Of a stretch of DNA of 7,030 nucleotides, positions 6,561-7,030 are shown piece after piece. Each line of letters starts with the position of its first letter. Position 1 is the first letter of the stretch. The notes under the pieces are model-generated. The model was not told the origin of the DNA. It saw only the letters and a list, made by a program, of their open reading frames with translations, and ran no database searches. Origin of the DNA: CAYVLI01 sp964452105 [NCBI: uncultured Nitrospinota bacterium] (GTDB taxonomy: Bacteria > JAUXIQ01); contig CAYVLI010000131.1 of the NCBI GenBank assembly GCA_964452105.1, forward strand, positions 1 through 7,030, read 5' to 3'. The translations under genes and the position numbers were made by a program.

Positions 6561-6648
6561 GGGGGTTATAAATTTTTACCCCCACTCACCTCACCCCCTT
6601 CCCCTCTCCGTTCACGGAGAGGGGAGTGAGGGGAGAGGTTGAAGGGGG
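6561..6648. repeat. Composite C-rich/G-rich hairpin repeat downstream of msrA
   Basis: GGGGGT (6561-6566) pairs with ACCCCC (6578-6583) around an AT-rich loop. Next, CCCCTCTCCG (6601-6610) pairs perfectly with CGGAGAGGGG (6615-6624) around TTCA, and the outer arms CCCCCTT (6594-6600) and AAGGGGG (6642-6648) also match. CTCAC (6590-6594) can alternatively pair with GTGAG (6626-6630). Repeats of the 'CCCTCTCC..GGAGAGGG' style are common interspersed elements in bacterial genomes. The 10-bp hairpin is the most likely 3' end structure for msrA mRNA, although no T-tract follows it. Confidence 0.65.
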
Positions 6649-6690
6649 AGGAAACTTTCGCCAAAGAAAACTTTTCGTGAAAAAGCCGTA

Positions 6691-6711
6691 GGGGCGCTGC
6701 TTGCCGCGCCC
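6691..6711. repeat. Short palindromic repeat, copy 1 (GGGGCG..CTTG..CGCC type)
   Basis: GGGCGC (6692-6697) pairs with GCGCCC (6706-6711) around TGCTTGCC. It shares the AGGGGCG lead and a central CTTG with the palindrome at 6755-6775, in the same orientation, so the two look like members of one family. Confidence 0.55.
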
Positions 6712-6754
6712 ATAACAAGTTATCTCTATTATTTTACACCTTACTAACATACAA

Positions 6755-6775
6755 GGGGCGAATCTTGTATTCGCC
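6755..6775. repeat. Short palindromic repeat, copy 2 (GGGGCG..CTTG..CGCC type)
   Basis: GGCGAAT (6757-6763) pairs perfectly with ATTCGCC (6769-6775) around CTTGT. Compared with copy 1, the stem bases between the GGCG lead and the CTTG loop differ, yet pairing is kept, which suggests a structural element family. Confidence 0.55.
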
Positions 6776-6846
6776 TAAAAAAGATAACCGCAAATAAGGC
6801 GATCCCGAAGATGGCGCTTACAGCCAAAATACGAGGGGTTAAAGGC

Positions 6847-6871
6847 CGCAGAATATATATCAAATTCTGCG
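6847..6871 (-). terminator. Possible terminator of the aldehyde oxidoreductase gene
   Basis: On the minus strand CGCAGAAT pairs with ATTCTGCG (8 bp, 9-base loop), 10 bases after the TAG stop. The following bases are GCCTTTAACC, so the T-tract is poor. Position is good, but strength is doubtful. Confidence 0.35.
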
Positions 6872-6881
6872 TCTGGAATAA

Positions 6882-7030
6882 CTAAATTTCAAGTCGATTC
6901 AGCGTTTCGTCGGTTGGCACACCCTGTTCATCCCATCCATGCATCTCATAATATTCATCCAGCAACTGCTGAAAACGCTTCTCGTCGATATAGGCATCTT
7001 TAGCCAGCCCGCTGCTGACCTTCTCCTCGA
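6882..7030 (-). CDS. aor: Aldehyde:ferredoxin oxidoreductase, C-terminal 48 residues (partial)
   Basis: Reading the minus strand from 7028 to the TAG at 6882-6884 gives 48 codons ending in LDEYYEMHGWDEQGVPTDET then LNRLEI. The pattern 'L..YY..RGWD..GVPT.ETL..L' is the conserved C-terminal end of the aldehyde:ferredoxin oxidoreductase family, tungsten- or molybdenum-pterin enzymes that oxidise aldehydes to carboxylic acids with ferredoxin as acceptor. The active-site, pterin and [4Fe-4S] cluster regions lie beyond the right edge, so the subfamily cannot be assigned and integrity cannot be judged. The gene is convergent with msrA. Such enzymes are oxygen-sensitive and typical of anaerobes, which is the main metabolic clue to the host. 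The fragment is short, but the motif match is distinctive. Confidence 0.8.
   Translation of the reverse strand, partial: EEKVSSGLAKDAYIDEKRFQQLLDEYYEMHGWDEQGVPTDETLNRLEI

Larger units (their letters stand above)
6546..6881. other. Gene-free region packed with palindromic repeats
   Basis: This 336-base stretch lies between two convergent genes. I see no coding potential. It holds a G-run/C-run hairpin (6561-6583), a strong GC hairpin with outer arms (6594-6648), two related short palindromes (6691-6711 and 6755-6775), an AT-rich gap and a stem-loop just beyond the aldehyde oxidoreductase stop codon (6847-6871). Confidence 0.8.

Noticed and set aside
6601-6624. Classical Rho-independent terminator for msrA
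   Set aside because: The stem is strong, but the following bases AGTGAGGGG contain no T-tract, so I annotate it as a repeat that may shape the 3' end rather than a terminator.
6561-6775. CRISPR array or tandem repeat array
   Set aside because: The palindromes are of different families, lack uniform spacing and do not form repeat-spacer units.
6913-6930. TTGGCAC resembling a sigma-54 -24 element
   Set aside because: The -12 TTGC is missing at the right spacing, and the site lies inside the aldehyde oxidoreductase coding sequence on the opposite strand.

Overview
The window looks like chromosomal DNA from a strictly or largely anaerobic Gram-negative bacterium, most likely a Desulfobacterota (former deltaproteobacterial) lineage. 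This is an inference from gene content: a type II secretion/type IV pilus assembly ATPase with MshEN repeats, a diverged phenylacetate-CoA ligase paralogue, the tail of a tungsten aldehyde:ferredoxin oxidoreductase, and interspersed palindromes of the kind that give the spurious peptide 'VIPAKAGIQ'. No 16S rRNA or other taxonomic marker is present.

Layout, left to right. (1) 6-2639 (+): a large GspE/PilB-type ATPase with four tandem MshEN-like motifs at the N-terminus and an unassigned C-terminal extension of about 260 residues. (2) 2640-3017: non-coding, with a double-hairpin interspersed repeat, a second unrelated hairpin, and a candidate promoter and strong ribosome binding site for the next gene. 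(3) 3018-4361 (+): a PaaK-family acyl/aryl-CoA ligase with altered nucleotide-site motifs. (4) 4362-4460: a short convergent gap. (5) 4461-5180 (-): a stand-alone FAD/NAD(P) ferredoxin-reductase-like protein. (6) 5280-5732 (-): an exported DUF302 protein, upstream of the reductase on the same strand and probably co-transcribed with it; the 99-base gap can form a two-tier RNA stem. (7) 5733-5993: a divergent intergenic region with plausible promoters for both directions. (8) 5994-6545 (+): msrA, peptide methionine-(S)-S-oxide reductase. (9) 6546-6881: a non-coding stretch packed with at least three palindromic elements. (10) 6882-7030 (-): the last 48 codons of an aldehyde:ferredoxin oxidoreductase gene that runs off the right edge.

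The genes do not form one obvious pathway. The loosest functional link is redox and acid/aldehyde metabolism: the oxidoreductase would turn aldehydes into carboxylates, the ligase could activate a carboxylate to its CoA ester, and the flavin reductase moves electrons between pyridine nucleotide and an unknown partner. MsrA repairs oxidised methionine. The DUF302 protein is exported and of unknown biochemical role. I do not see a convincing new multi-gene system. The most unusual items are the ATPase extension and its doubled MshEN region, the diverged ligase, the structured DUF302-reductase intergenic RNA, and the dense mix of palindromic repeats.
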